64,000 nt of DNA from Streptomyces sp. NBC_00193 (GTDB taxonomy: Bacteria > Actinomycetota > Actinomycetes > Streptomycetales > Streptomycetaceae). The stretch spans positions 5,270,001 to 5,334,000 of the forward strand of contig NZ_JAPEMM010000001.1 in assembly GCF_026342735.1 (NCBI RefSeq). The letters run 5' to 3'. A model generated the notes under the pieces. It was given only the letters and a program-made list of their open reading frames with translations, made no database searches and had not been told where the DNA came from. Positions 14,508-23,775 of this stretch are shown here, one piece after another. The stretch's first letter is position 1, and every line of letters starts with the position of its first letter. A program made the translations under genes and the position numbers.

Positions 14508-17357
14508 ATGACCGAAGAACTTTCTCCCGCCGAGCGGTACGCCGCTGCCCGGATCCGCGCCGCCGAAGAGGCCACGGCCCTGGCGCCCTTCCGTGAGATG
14601 TACGAATTCGACCTGGATCCCTACCAGATCGAGGCCTGCAAGGCACTGGAGGCCGGCAAGGGCGTCCTCGTCGCCGCGCCGACCGGCTCGGGCAAGACCA
14701 TCGTCGGCGAGTTCGCCGTGCACCTGGCCCTCCAGCAGGGCCGCAAGTGCTTCTACACCACGCCCATCAAGGCCCTGTCGAACCAGAAGTACGCCGACCT
14801 CGCCAAGCGCTACGGCGCCGACAAGGTCGGCCTGCTCACCGGCGACAACAGTGTCAACGCCGATGCTCCGGTGGTCGTCATGACCACCGAGGTGCTCCGC
14901 AACATGCTGTACGCGGGCTCGCAGGCGCTGAACGGTCTGGGTCACGTGGTGATGGACGAGGTGCACTACCTCTCCGACCGGTTCCGCGGAGCCGTCTGGG
15001 AGGAAGTCATCATCCACCTCCCCGAGTCGGTGACCCTGGTCTCGCTGTCCGCCACCGTCTCCAACGCCGAGGAGTTCGGCGACTGGCTCGACACCGTGCG
15101 CGGCGACACCCAGGTGATCGTTTCCGAGGAGCGGCCCGTACCGCTGTGGCAGCACGTCATGGCCGGCCGGCGGATCTACGACCTCTTCGAGGAGGGGTCC
15201 GACCACGGAGGCCGCGGCTCCGCGCGCCGCGAGGTCAACCCCGACCTGCTGCGGATGGCGCGCGAGGAGAACAGCAGCCGGTACAACCCGAAGGACCGGC
15301 GGCGCGGAAAGATGGTCCGCGAGGCCGACCGCGAGCGCGAGCGGCGCTCCCGCGGCCGGATCTGGACCCCTTCGCGGCCCGAGGTCATCGCCCGGCTGGA
15401 CGGCGACGGGCTGCTGCCCGCCATCAACTTCATCTTCAGCCGGGCCGGATGCGAGGCCGCCGTCCAGCAGTGCCTGTACGCGGGGCTGCGGCTCAACGAC
15501 GACACCGCGCGGCTCAAGGTGCGCGAGATCGTGGAGGAGCGGACCGCCTCCATCCCCACCGAGGACCTGCACGTCCTGGGGTACTACGAATGGCTCGAAG
15601 GGCTGGAGCGGGGCATCGCCGCGCACCACGCGGGCATGCTGCCCACCTTCAAGGAAGTCGTCGAGGAGCTGTTCGTACGGGGTCTGGTGAAGGCCGTGTT
15701 CGCCACGGAGACCCTGGCGCTGGGCATCAACATGCCGGCGCGCACGGTCATCCTGGAGAAGCTCGTCAAGTGGAACGGCGAGCAGCACGCGGACATCACC
15801 CCGGGCGAGTACACGCAGCTCACCGGCCGGGCCGGGCGGCGCGGCATCGACGTCGAGGGCCACGCGGTGGTGCTGTGGCAGCGGGGCATGGACCCGGCGG
15901 GCCTGGCCGGGCTGGCGGGTACCCGTACGTATCCGCTGCGCTCCAGCTTCAAGCCCTCGTACAACATGGCCGTCAACCTGGTCCAGCAGTTCGGGCGGCA
16001 CCGGTCGCGCGAGCTGCTGGAGACCTCCTTCGCGCAGTTCCAGGCCGACCGCTCGGTCGTCGGGATCTCCCGGCAGGTGCAGCGCAACGAGGAGGGCCTG
16101 GACGGTTACCGGGAGGGCATGACCTGCCACCTCGGGAACTTCGAGGAGTACGCGCGGCTGCGCCGCGACCTCAAGGACCGCGAGAACGACCTGGCCAAGC
16201 AGGGCGCGGCCCAGCGGCGGGCGCAGGCGGCCACCTCGCTGGAGAAGCTCAAGCCGGGCGACATCATCCACGTGCCGACGGGCAAGTTCGCCGGGCTGGC
16301 GCTGGTGCTGGATCCGGGGGTGCCGGCCGGGCGTTCCAACGGGCACCGCGGGCACGAGTACACCGAGGGTCCGCGCCCGCTGGTGCTCACCGTGGAGCGG
16401 CAGGTCAAGCGGCTCGCCGGGATCGACTTCCCGGTCCCGGTCGAGGCCATCGAGCGGATGCGGATCCCCAAGACGTTCAACGCCCGTTCCCCGCAGTCCC
16501 GTAGGGACCTGGCGTCCCAGCTGCGGAGCAAGGCCGGGCACATCACGGTGGAGCGGCACCGGGGCGGGCGGGCGGCGGCGGCCGACGACCGGGAGATCAC
16601 GAGGCTGCGCACCGCGCTGCGGGCGCACCCGTGTCACGGCTGCGACGAGCGCGAGGACCACGCCCGTTGGGCGGAGCGCTACCACCGGCTGCAGCGGGAC
16701 ACGCGGCAGCTGGAGCAGCGCATCGAGGGCCGGACGAACACCATCGCCCGCACCTTCGACCGGATCCACGCACTGCTGACGGATCTGGACTACCTGCGCG
16801 AGGACGAGGTGACCCCGCACGGGCGGCGGCTCGCGCGGCTCTACGGAGAGCTCGACCTGCTGGCGTCGGAATGCCTGCGGGCCGGTGTCTGGGAGGGGCT
16901 GAGCCCGGCCGAACTGGCCGCCTGCATCTCGGCGCTGGTCTTCGAGGCGCGGCAGTCGGACGACGCGGTGGCGCCGAAGGTGCCGGGCGGCGCGGCGAAG
17001 GCCGCGCTCGGCGAGATGGTCCACATCTGGGGCCGGCTCGACGCGCTGGAGGAGGAGCACGGCATCAACCAGGCGGAGGGCGTGGGCCAGCGCGAGCCGG
17101 ACCTCGGCTTCGCGTGGGCGGTGTACCAGTGGGCCTCCGACAAGAGCCTGGACGAGGTGCTGCGCGAGGCGGAGATGCCGGCCGGTGACTTCGTGCGCTG
17201 GTGCAAGCAGGTCATCGACGTGCTGGGGCAGGTGGCCGCCGCGGCGCCCTCCTCCTCCGCTTCCTCTCCCGAGGGAGGCAGCACGGTGGCCCGCAACGCC
17301 CGCAAGGCGGTGGACGCGCTGCTGCGCGGTGTGGTGGCCTACAGTTCGGTGGGCTAA
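14508..17357 (+). CDS. DExH-box RNA helicase, Mtr4/Ski2-like (HelY type)
   Basis: A 949-residue superfamily 2 helicase. Walker A APTGSGKT is at residues 57-64, the DEVH box at 150-153, SAT at 181-183 and QLTGRAGRRGID near residue 440, followed by a long C-terminal Mtr4-like helical region (DSHCT-type) with the CHGCDEREDHARW segment. Actinobacteria keep one such gene; a role in RNA turnover or repair is inferred. ATG 14508 is the family start (MTEELSPAERYAAAR). TAGGCT at 14492-14497 is a possible -10 box giving a very short leader. Confidence 0.92.
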   Translation: MTEELSPAERYAAARIRAAEEATALAPFREMYEFDLDPYQIEACKALEAGKGVLVAAPTGSGKTIVGEFAVHLALQQGRKCFYTTPIKALSNQKYADLAKRYGADKVGLLTGDNSVNADAPVVVMTTEVLRNMLYAGSQALNGLGHVVMDEVHYLSDRFRGAVWEEVIIHLPESVTLVSLSATVSNAEEFGDWLDTVRGDTQVIVSEERPVPLWQHVMAGRRIYDLFEEGSDHGGRGSARREVNPDLLRMAREENSSRYNPKDRRRGKMVREADRERERRSRGRIWTPSRPEVIARLDGDGLLPAINFIFSRAGCEAAVQQCLYAGLRLNDDTARLKVREIVEERTASIPTEDLHVLGYYEWLEGLERGIAAHHAGMLPTFKEVVEELFVRGLVKAVFATETLALGINMPARTVILEKLVKWNGEQHADITPGEYTQLTGRAGRRGIDVEGHAVVLWQRGMDPAGLAGLAGTRTYPLRSSFKPSYNMAVNLVQQFGRHRSRELLETSFAQFQADRSVVGISRQVQRNEEGLDGYREGMTCHLGNFEEYARLRRDLKDRENDLAKQGAAQRRAQAATSLEKLKPGDIIHVPTGKFAGLALVLDPGVPAGRSNGHRGHEYTEGPRPLVLTVERQVKRLAGIDFPVPVEAIERMRIPKTFNARSPQSRRDLASQLRSKAGHITVERHRGGRAAAADDREITRLRTALRAHPCHGCDEREDHARWAERYHRLQRDTRQLEQRIEGRTNTIARTFDRIHALLTDLDYLREDEVTPHGRRLARLYGELDLLASECLRAGVWEGLSPAELAACISALVFEARQSDDAVAPKVPGGAAKAALGEMVHIWGRLDALEEEHGINQAEGVGQREPDLGFAWAVYQWASDKSLDEVLREAEMPAGDFVRWCKQVIDVLGQVAAAAPSSSASSPEGGSTVARNARKAVDALLRGVVAYSSVG

Positions 17358-17447
17358 CCGGATTTGTAGCTTCCTCCAGAAGTGGTCATGGCCAGATCTC
17401 ACCTCTTGCCATGATCGCTTCGGCGTGTCCCGTGAGAAAATCGGATC

Positions 17448-18098
17448 ATGACTGGGGGAACGGACGAAGGGCCGAGACGGGTCGGTCGGCCGCGCGCCGA
17501 TCAGCTGAGACCGGCGAGCGGGCGGCCGCCGCGCGAGGAACTCCTCTACGCGGCGGCCGAGTTGTTCACGGTCAAGGGGTACGCGGCCACCACCACGCGG
17601 GCGGTGGCCGAACGGGCCGGAATGCGCCAGGCCACGATGTACCACTACTTCGGCGGCAAGGAGGAACTCCTCGCCGAACTCCTGGAGTCCACGGTCGCAC
17701 CCTCCCTGGAGCTGGCCCGCCGGCTGGCCCGGGACGCGGAGCGGCCCGCCGGGCGCCGGCTCTGGGAGCTGTGCCGCTCGGACGTGATGCTGCTGTGCGG
17801 GGGGCCGTACAACCTGGGCGCGCTCTACCTGTTGCCGGAGGTCGCCGGTGCCCGCTTCGCCCGCTTCCGCCGGATGCGACAGGAACTCAAGGACATCTAC
17901 CGGGAGTTGCTCGACGGTACGGGCGTCGGAGCCGAACTCGCCGGTGACCGGGCCGGGCTGGTGCTCCGCAACGACCTCGTCTTCGGCCTCATCGAAGGCG
18001 TCATGCTGATCCACCGCGCCGATCCGGGGCGCCCGGTGGCCGCCTTCGCGGAGGCCACCGCCGACGCAGCCCTGCGGATCGCCGGCGTCGACCACTAG
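17448..18098 (+). CDS. TetR-family regulator
   Basis: A 216-residue regulator with the N-terminal HTH around residues 30-75 (ELLYAAAELFTVKGYAATTT...MYHYFGGKEEL). The C-terminal ligand domain is not assignable. It stands alone after the helicase gene and converges on the pseudouridine synthase gene. ATG 17448 has no clear ribosome site. The target genes are not evident from the neighbourhood. Confidence 0.88.
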   Translation: MTGGTDEGPRRVGRPRADQLRPASGRPPREELLYAAAELFTVKGYAATTTRAVAERAGMRQATMYHYFGGKEELLAELLESTVAPSLELARRLARDAERPAGRRLWELCRSDVMLLCGGPYNLGALYLLPEVAGARFARFRRMRQELKDIYRELLDGTGVGAELAGDRAGLVLRNDLVFGLIEGVMLIHRADPGRPVAAFAEATADAALRIAGVDH

Positions 18099-18125
18099 GG
18101 GGCTCCGTCTCCTCGGGCCCGCCTC

Positions 18126-19097
18126 CTAGGTGCGGTCCTCGGACCCCGCTTCCCAGCCGGGCCGGTCCTCCCAGGCCCGCAGGGTGCGGGCGCTCTCGAT
18201 GCGGTGCGCGATCCCGGTGACGGGATCGGTGAACTCCAGGGTGCGGGCCAGGAGCTGGAGCGGACGCCGGTAGTCGTCGGGCGCCGGATCGCGGACCACC
18301 GGATAGACCGGGTCGCCCAGGATCGGCAGGCCCAGGCTGTTCATGTGCACCCGCAGCTGGTGGGTGCGCCCGGTGTGCGGGGTCAGCCGGTAGCGCCCGG
18401 TGTCCCCCCGGACCGCGAGGAGTTCGGCCAGGGTCTCCGCATTGGGCTCGGCGCCCGCCACCTCCGTCGCCGCCATCACCCCGCGGACCTTCTCGATGTG
18501 GCTGCGCAGGGTCCGGGGGAACTCCACCGCCGGGTCGTGGGGCGCGAGCGCCTCGTACTCCTTACGGATCCGCCGCTCCTGGAACATCAGCTGGTAGGCG
18601 CCCCGGTCCTCGGGCCGGATGCTGAACAGCACCAGCCCGGCGGTCATCCGGTCCAGCCGGTGCGCGGGGCTCAGCGCGGGCAGGCCGAGCTCCACCCGGA
18701 GCCGGGCCAGGGCCGTCTGGAAGACGTGGCTGCCGCGCGGGGTGGTGGCCAGGAAGTGCGGCTTGTCGGCCACCAGCAGGTGCTCGTCGCGGTAGACGAC
18801 CCCGATGGGGAAGGGCACCACGGGCTCGGGCGGCATGTCCCGGTGGAACCAGAGGAAGCCGCCGGGCTCGTACGGGTCCTGCGGCCGCAGCACCCGGCCG
18901 CCGACGCCCAGCACCCGCCCGTCCCGCAGCAGGCGGGCCATGGACTCGGCGCCGCGCGTGCCCTCGTAGCGTGCCGCGAGGTACGAGCCGAGGTCCGGCC
19001 AGGTCCCGTCCGGGTCGGGGGGCAGCCGCATGCGGACCGGGTCGATGCCGGAGACCTGGGGCAGGGGTGCGTCGGGGATGTGGGATCTGCGCTTCAC
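18126..19097 (-). CDS. RluA-family pseudouridine synthase
   Basis: A 323-residue enzyme that isomerises uridine in rRNA or tRNA. The catalytic motif AHRLDRMTAG places the nucleophilic Asp at residue 149; VADKPHFLATTPRG and GRTHQLRVHMNSLGLPILGD are family signatures. GTG 19097 lacks a ribosome site but TAGCCT ends 7 nt upstream on the minus strand, a leaderless arrangement. Target RNA unknown. Confidence 0.9.
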   Translation of the reverse strand: MKRRSHIPDAPLPQVSGIDPVRMRLPPDPDGTWPDLGSYLAARYEGTRGAESMARLLRDGRVLGVGGRVLRPQDPYEPGGFLWFHRDMPPEPVVPFPIGVVYRDEHLLVADKPHFLATTPRGSHVFQTALARLRVELGLPALSPAHRLDRMTAGLVLFSIRPEDRGAYQLMFQERRIRKEYEALAPHDPAVEFPRTLRSHIEKVRGVMAATEVAGAEPNAETLAELLAVRGDTGRYRLTPHTGRTHQLRVHMNSLGLPILGDPVYPVVRDPAPDDYRRPLQLLARTLEFTDPVTGIAHRIESARTLRAWEDRPGWEAGSEDRT

Positions 19098-19146
19098 CGG
19101 GTACAGGCTATGCGGCCGGGCCCGGCACGATCCGAAAGGGGACGCT

Positions 19147-20691
19147 CTAGCCGCCGGTGAAGGTCCCCAGGTGGTCGGCGTCCAGGTACTCGATGCGGAC
19201 CGTGCGGTCGGCGGGGGAGAAGAACACCCCGGTGCGGCCGACGGCGTTCTCGCCGGCGGTCTCGAAGCTGAAGGTGTTCCCGTCGTAGTGGGTGAGGGGG
19301 AAGACCATCGGCTCCGGACCGAGGGACAGGGTCAGCTTGCCCCGGCTCGTGGCCGCCACGGTCGCCTTGCCGTAGTAGGGGTTCTCGTAGGTGCCGGTGT
19401 ACGCGGAGTCCTCACCGGCCGGCTTCGCGCCGGTGGGCGGGTGGGCGTAGTCGGTGGGGGAGCGGCCCTCCGCGTTGATCTGCGCGTAGAGGGCGCCCGT
19501 CAGGGCCAGCCAGTCGGTGGTGGCCTTCCCGTGTTCGGCGGTGTCGAAGAAGTCGGCCGCGACGGCGTCGGGGAGGCCGACGGGGGCGCCGTTGGTGAGC
19601 ACGACGATGCCGAGCTTCTCCAGCGGGAGCATGGCGACGCTGGTGTTGGCGCCGAGCTCGAAGGCGCCGGAGTGGCTCAGGCGCAGGCGGCCCGCGTCGT
19701 CGTAGCCGACGTTCCAGCCCAGCCCGTAGAAGCCGGTGCGGGCGGTGGGGGAGGCGGGCGGCTGCGACACGATCTCGGGGAGGTGGGTGCGGGCGAGGGT
19801 GTCGGCGGGGATGATCCGCTTGCCGTCGAGGGTGCCGCCGGAGAGCTGGAGCCGCAGCCAGCGGGACATGTCGCGGGCGGTGCTGCTCACCCCGCCGGCC
19901 GGGGCCTGGGCATCGGGGTCGCGGACGAAGCGGGGGCTCCAGGTGCCGTCCGGATTCTTCACGTGGGTGGCGGCGTGGTCGGGGGCGTCGACGAAGGCCC
20001 GGAACTCGGTGCTGGTGTGCGCCATGCCGGCGGGCTTGAAGAGGGTGTCGGCGCTGAGCTTCTGCCAGGTGGTGCCATGGGAGCGGGCGATCGCCTCGGC
20101 TCCGGCGGTGAACCCGAAGTTGGTGTAGGCGTAGCTCGCGCGGAAGGGGGACAGGGGCGCCAGGCGCAGGTGGTCGAGGATGTACGCCTGGTCGTAGCCG
20201 AGGTCTTCGAGGAGGTCGCCGGCGTGGTCGGGCAGGCCGCTGCGGTGGGAGAGCAGGTCGGCTGTGGTGACGTGGGAGGTCACCCACGGGTCCTTGAGGG
20301 CGAAGCCGGGCAGCTCCGTGTGCCGGTCGAACTCGGCGGGGTCCTTGAGGACCCCGGCGACGACGGTGGAGGAGATCGGCTTGGAGAGCGAGGCGACCTG
20401 GAAGACGGTGTCGGGGTTCACCGTGGCCGGGTCGCCGACGCGGCGCAGACCGAAGCCCTTGAGGTAGACGACCTTGTCGTCGTGGACGACGGCGACGGAG
20501 ACGCCCGGGACCCCGGTGCGGCGCATCATCTCGGCGACGGTGGCGTCCAGGCGCCGCACGGCCGTGTCGACTTGGGCGTCGGTGAGCTGGGCGGTGGGCG
20601 CGGGCGGCGGGCTCGGCGCGGCGGTCGCGGTCCCGGCCGTGGCCAGGAGGGCGGCTGCTCCGGCTGCCGTGAATGCGCGGAGCGTACGCAT
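19147..20691 (-). CDS. Secreted serine hydrolase, beta-lactamase/PBP family
   Basis: A 514-residue protein with a signal peptide (MRTLRAFTAAGAAALLATAG...ATAA) and a class C beta-lactamase / DD-peptidase-like domain: nucleophile motif SLSK (101-104) and YTN (189-191). The C-terminal about 110 residues form an extra beta-rich domain as in DUF3471-bearing members. Likely an extracellular esterase, peptidase or beta-lactamase-like enzyme; a true beta-lactamase is not supported. It lies 49 nt from the end of the upstream minus-strand neighbour. A repeat element occupies the DNA upstream. Confidence 0.85.
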   Translation of the reverse strand: MRTLRAFTAAGAAALLATAGTATAAPSPPPAPTAQLTDAQVDTAVRRLDATVAEMMRRTGVPGVSVAVVHDDKVVYLKGFGLRRVGDPATVNPDTVFQVASLSKPISSTVVAGVLKDPAEFDRHTELPGFALKDPWVTSHVTTADLLSHRSGLPDHAGDLLEDLGYDQAYILDHLRLAPLSPFRASYAYTNFGFTAGAEAIARSHGTTWQKLSADTLFKPAGMAHTSTEFRAFVDAPDHAATHVKNPDGTWSPRFVRDPDAQAPAGGVSSTARDMSRWLRLQLSGGTLDGKRIIPADTLARTHLPEIVSQPPASPTARTGFYGLGWNVGYDDAGRLRLSHSGAFELGANTSVAMLPLEKLGIVVLTNGAPVGLPDAVAADFFDTAEHGKATTDWLALTGALYAQINAEGRSPTDYAHPPTGAKPAGEDSAYTGTYENPYYGKATVAATSRGKLTLSLGPEPMVFPLTHYDGNTFSFETAGENAVGRTGVFFSPADRTVRIEYLDADHLGTFTGG

Positions 20692-20858
20692 GGGGCCATT
20701 GTGCCGCTGAACGGGTGCGGGCGCCTTGCGTGGGCCGCCTGGCGGCGGCCGGGGTCCGGTGGCCGGGGTCCGGTGGCCGGGCCGCCCCGTGCCCCGGAGG
20801 CCGGTCCTGGACCCGGTGGACGCCCGCCGCGGGGTGCCCGTGCGGGCGAGGTGGGCTC

Positions 20859-21033
20859 GTCCCCTACCCGCCCTTCCACCGTTCCCCGGGCTCCGCCCGG
20901 ACCCGTACGCGCGCTGCGCGCCCGTGCCCTCAAACGCCGGGCGGGCTGGTTTTGCCGCTGCGCGGCACAATCCAGCCCCGTCGGCGTTTGAGGGCACGGG
21001 GCCCGGGGCGGGGTAGGGGACGGCCCCGCAGGG
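20859..21033. repeat. Dispersed palindromic element, copy 1 (right arm shortened)
   Basis: About 175 bp in the 404-bp gap between two minus-strand genes. The core CCTCAAACGCCGG ... CGGCGTTTGAGG with an apical TTTTGCCGC/GCGGC hairpin is nearly identical to that at 49.8 kb. The outer arms GTCCCCTACCC (20859-20869) and GGGTAGGGGAC (21011-21021) pair, but a stretch of about 30 bp present in the right arm of the 49.7-kb copy is missing here. No coding role; may act as a terminator for the siderophore-interacting protein gene. Confidence 0.8.
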
Positions 21034-21095
21034 TTGCGTCGCGCCGGGGTGATGCGCGCAGCGCCCACTTCAGGGGACCAGGGTCCCGTGGTGGG

Positions 21096-21944
21096 TCAGG
21101 ACGCGGCGGAGGCCAGGGTGCGTTCCTGCTCGGCTTCGACTTCCGCGTTCCAGTCCCGCTTGATCGCGCGCCAGCCCTCGTCCGTCTGGCCCAGCCGCCA
21201 GTAGCCGGAGATCGACAGGCGTTCGCGCGGGATGCCGCGCTCGATGCGCAGGTGGTGGCGCAGGGATCTGACGAAGCCGGCCTCGCCGTGCACGAAGGCG
21301 TGGACGTCGGCGGAGGGGAAGGCCAGGGCCTGGACGGCCTCGGTCAGCGCCTCCCCGATCGGGCGGGACCCGCGGTGGATCCAGACCGGGACGACGCCGT
21401 CGGGAGTGGCGATCCTCTGCTCGTCGTCCGGGCCCTCGACCTCCACGAGCGCGTGGACCCGCGCCCCGGCGGGCATCCGCTCCATCGCCGCGCCGATGGC
21501 CGGCAGGGCGCTCTCGTCGCCGACCAGGAGGTGCCAGCCCGCGGCCGGGTCCGGGGCGTAGGCCCCGCCCGGGCCGAGGAAGCGTACGAGTTCGCCCGGC
21601 TGGACGCGGGCGGCCCAGGGGCCGGCCAGTCCTTCGTCGCCGTGGACGACGAAGTCGAGGGTCAGTTCCAGGTGGGCCGGGTCCCAGGCGCGCACCGTGT
21701 ACGCGCGCTGGCGCGGCCACTCCTCGCGGGGGTGGTCCGCCCGGATCCGGTCCAGGTCCCAGGGGGTGGTGTACGTGACGCCGTCGGGTGCGAAGAGCAG
21801 TTTCACGTAGTGGTCGGTGTACGTGCCCGCACCGAATCCGGCCAGCCCCGCACCGCCCAACACGATCCGCACCATGTGCGGGCTCAACCGCTCGGTCCGC
21901 ACGACGACTGCGGTGCCGACCTTGCGGGCGCGTCCTTCTGCCAC
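21096..21944 (-). CDS. Siderophore-interacting FAD-binding protein
   Basis: A 282-residue ferric-siderophore reductase-like protein (ViuB/SIP family) that releases iron from imported siderophores. FAD-binding motif RAYTVRAWD and the NAD(P)H-binding part LVGDESALPAI are visible; the C-terminal SGYWRLGQTDEGW is typical of the SIP domain. GTG 21944 follows GGGAG. A DtxR-type iron box lies 39 nt upstream, so expression should rise when iron is scarce. No siderophore transporter gene is adjacent. Confidence 0.92.
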   Translation of the reverse strand: MAEGRARKVGTAVVVRTERLSPHMVRIVLGGAGLAGFGAGTYTDHYVKLLFAPDGVTYTTPWDLDRIRADHPREEWPRQRAYTVRAWDPAHLELTLDFVVHGDEGLAGPWAARVQPGELVRFLGPGGAYAPDPAAGWHLLVGDESALPAIGAAMERMPAGARVHALVEVEGPDDEQRIATPDGVVPVWIHRGSRPIGEALTEAVQALAFPSADVHAFVHGEAGFVRSLRHHLRIERGIPRERLSISGYWRLGQTDEGWRAIKRDWNAEVEAEQERTLASAAS

Positions 21945-21982
21945 GACGTCTCCCTGACTTTCCGACCCTGACTCCGTGAAGC

Positions 21983-21996
21983 TTAGGATTACCTAA
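21983..21996 (-). promoter_or_regulatory. Iron box (DtxR/IdeR/DmdR operator)
   Basis: TTAGG-ATTA-CCTAA is a perfect inverted repeat and matches the core of the DtxR/DmdR consensus TTAGGTTAGSCTAACCTAA; TTAGC follows directly. It sits 39 nt before the siderophore-interacting protein gene, as expected for an iron-repressed promoter. Confidence 0.85.
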
Positions 21997-22005
21997 GTTA
22001 GCACC

Positions 22006-22938
22006 TCAGGGGCGGAGTGCGCTGCCCAGGCGTTCAACGGCTCCACTCAGGCCCCACCGGTGCGCGAGAGCAGCCACCAGATCCGGCTGGGCCGGGGCGG
22101 CCGGAAGCGCCGGGTCGAACGGCGGAAGCGGAACGTCCGAGGCGACCTGGACCACCTTGGGGGCCACGGCCAGATAAGGCCGCGACTCGTCCAGCCGCTT
22201 GCGCTGGGTGGGGGTCAGCTTCGACTTCGGGTCCTCGATCGCCGCGATGATTCCGGCCAGGTTCCCGTAGGCGTCCAACAGCTTCGCCGCCGTCTTCTCG
22301 CCGATGCCGGGGACGCCCGGCAGGCCGTCGCTCGGGTCGCCGCGCAGCAGCGCGAGATCGGCGTATCCGGGGCCGTCCACCCCGTACTTCTCGCGGAGCC
22401 ACGCCTCGTCGGTCACCTGGAGGGTGCCCACGCCCTTCAGCGGGTACAGGACCCGGCGCTGCTTCGCGTCGTCGACCAGCTGGTACAGGTCCCGGTCGCC
22501 CGTGACGATGTCCACCGGGCCGGTCGCCCGGCCGGTCAGGGTGCCGATCACGTCGTCGGCCTCGTACCCGGCGACCCCCACCCGGGCGATGCCGAAGGCG
22601 TCCAGGGCCGCCTCGATGATCGGGACCTGCGGGGCCAGGGTGTCCGGGGTCTCCTCCACGTCCGGGCCGCTTTCCGTCTCCTGCGCGACCCGGTGGGCCT
22701 TGTAGGAGGGGATCAGCTCCACCCGCCAGTGGGGCCGCCAGTCGGCGTCCATGCAGGCCACCAGGTCGTCGGGCCGGTGGTCCTGCACGAGGCGGCCGAT
22801 GAAGTCGAGCAGTCCGCGGACGGCGTTGACCGGAGTGCCGTCGGGGGCCTTCACGGAGTCCGGCACGCCGAAGTACGCGCGGTAGTAGAGGGAAGCGGTG
22901 TCCAGGAGCATCAGGCGTCGTGTCGTCGTCACGGTCAC
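22006..22938 (-). CDS. 5'-3' exonuclease (PolA N-terminal-domain-like)
   Basis: A stand-alone flap/5'-3' exonuclease of about 310 residues, like the N-terminal domain of DNA polymerase I. It contains LMLLDTASLYYRAYFG, the Asp-rich metal sites (DVEETPDTL...YEADDVIGTL...VTGDRDLYQLV) and the helix-hairpin-helix GDPSDGLPGVPGIGEKTA. The start is uncertain: GTG 22938 and GTG 22932 are in frame, without a clear ribosome site. It likely acts in RNA-primer or flap removal. Confidence 0.88.
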   Translation of the reverse strand: MTVTTTRRLMLLDTASLYYRAYFGVPDSVKAPDGTPVNAVRGLLDFIGRLVQDHRPDDLVACMDADWRPHWRVELIPSYKAHRVAQETESGPDVEETPDTLAPQVPIIEAALDAFGIARVGVAGYEADDVIGTLTGRATGPVDIVTGDRDLYQLVDDAKQRRVLYPLKGVGTLQVTDEAWLREKYGVDGPGYADLALLRGDPSDGLPGVPGIGEKTAAKLLDAYGNLAGIIAAIEDPKSKLTPTQRKRLDESRPYLAVAPKVVQVASDVPLPPFDPALPAAPAQPDLVAALAHRWGLSGAVERLGSALRP

Positions 22939-23015
22939 GATGATGCACTGAGGGCAAACGGAAAGTGGCGCAGGTACGGCCTCCTCTGCCCGTGAGCGCG
23001 AAACCGGGGCCGGTT

Positions 23016-23039
23016 GCTGCGTAAGGTGCTTACAGCACA
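23016..23039. promoter_or_regulatory. Dyad upstream of XRE-cupin gene
   Basis: TGCTG...CAGCA flanks two overlapping small dyads (GTAAG-GTG-CTTAC at 23022-23034 and GTGCT-TAC-AGCAC at 23027-23039). It lies between the divergent exonuclease and XRE-cupin genes and is a plausible self-operator. Confidence 0.4.
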
Positions 23040-23117
23040 CCGATGCGCGATGTGCGAGGGACCGGACCGAACGGAACAAGGCCGGACCAACCGAAACAAG
23101 GGGAGGGCAGCCCCGCC

Positions 23118-23771
23118 ATGGACGACAGGGACGGCACCGACGGCAAGCACGGCACCAGCGCGACGACCGGCGCGGACGACAAGGAGCGGGACCGGGACAA
23201 GGACTCCAAGGAACCGCTCCGGGTGGGTGTGGCCGTGCGCAAGAGACGCCGGGCCCTGCACCTGACCCTCGCCGCGGTGTCCGCGCGCAGCGGACTGTCG
23301 GTCCCCTTCCTGAGCCAGATAGAGAACGAGCGGGCCCGGCCCAGCATGCGGTCCCTCGAACGGGTCGCCGACGCGCTGGAGACCACGGCCGTCGACCTGC
23401 TGGCCGCCTCCGACACCGCGCGCACCGTGGACCTCGTACGGGCCGGCGACGATTCCGCGCTGACCCCCGTCCCGGGCGTACGGCCCCTCGTGCGCGGGCA
23501 CCATCAGTTGCACGCCCTGGAGTTCACCGGGGACCAGGACGCGGGCCGCGAGTACCAGCACCGCAACGACGAGCTGATGTACGTGGTCTCGGGCGCCTGC
23601 CAGGTGGAGGCCGAGGGGCGGGCGTACCGGCTGGAGAACGGCGACGCGCTGTTCCTGTCCGGCGGGGTGCGCCACCGCTGGCGGGCCGTCACGGAGGACA
23701 CCCGGATCCTGATCGTCGCGGTCGGCGAACACATCCACGCGACCTCCGAGCCGCCCTCGCCGGGACACTGA
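23118..23771 (+). CDS. XRE-family regulator with cupin domain
   Basis: A 217-residue regulator. A charged N-terminal tail (residues 1-38) leads into an HTH (VRKRRRALHLTLAAVSARSG...SQIENERARPS) and a C-terminal cupin (YQHRNDELMYVVSGACQVEA...LFLSGGVRHRWRA). The cupin probably senses a small molecule. ATG 23118 has GGGGAGGG at 23099-23106. The next gene starts 4 nt after the stop, so the two form an operon. Confidence 0.9.
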   Translation: MDDRDGTDGKHGTSATTGADDKERDRDKDSKEPLRVGVAVRKRRRALHLTLAAVSARSGLSVPFLSQIENERARPSMRSLERVADALETTAVDLLAASDTARTVDLVRAGDDSALTPVPGVRPLVRGHHQLHALEFTGDQDAGREYQHRNDELMYVVSGACQVEAEGRAYRLENGDALFLSGGVRHRWRAVTEDTRILIVAVGEHIHATSEPPSPGH

Positions 23772-23775
23772 CCGG

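Noticed and set aside
14478..18095. A 1205-codon open frame on the minus strand opposite the helicase and TetR genes
   Set aside because: It is the mirror frame of real genes in very GC-rich DNA; its product is an Arg/Leu/Gly/His/Pro-rich string with no domain, while the plus strand encodes complete known proteins.
19147..20691. A true antibiotic-resistance beta-lactamase
   Set aside because: SxxK and YxN are present, but the length, the extra C-terminal domain and the overall sequence fit the broad serine hydrolase/DD-peptidase group; resistance cannot be claimed.
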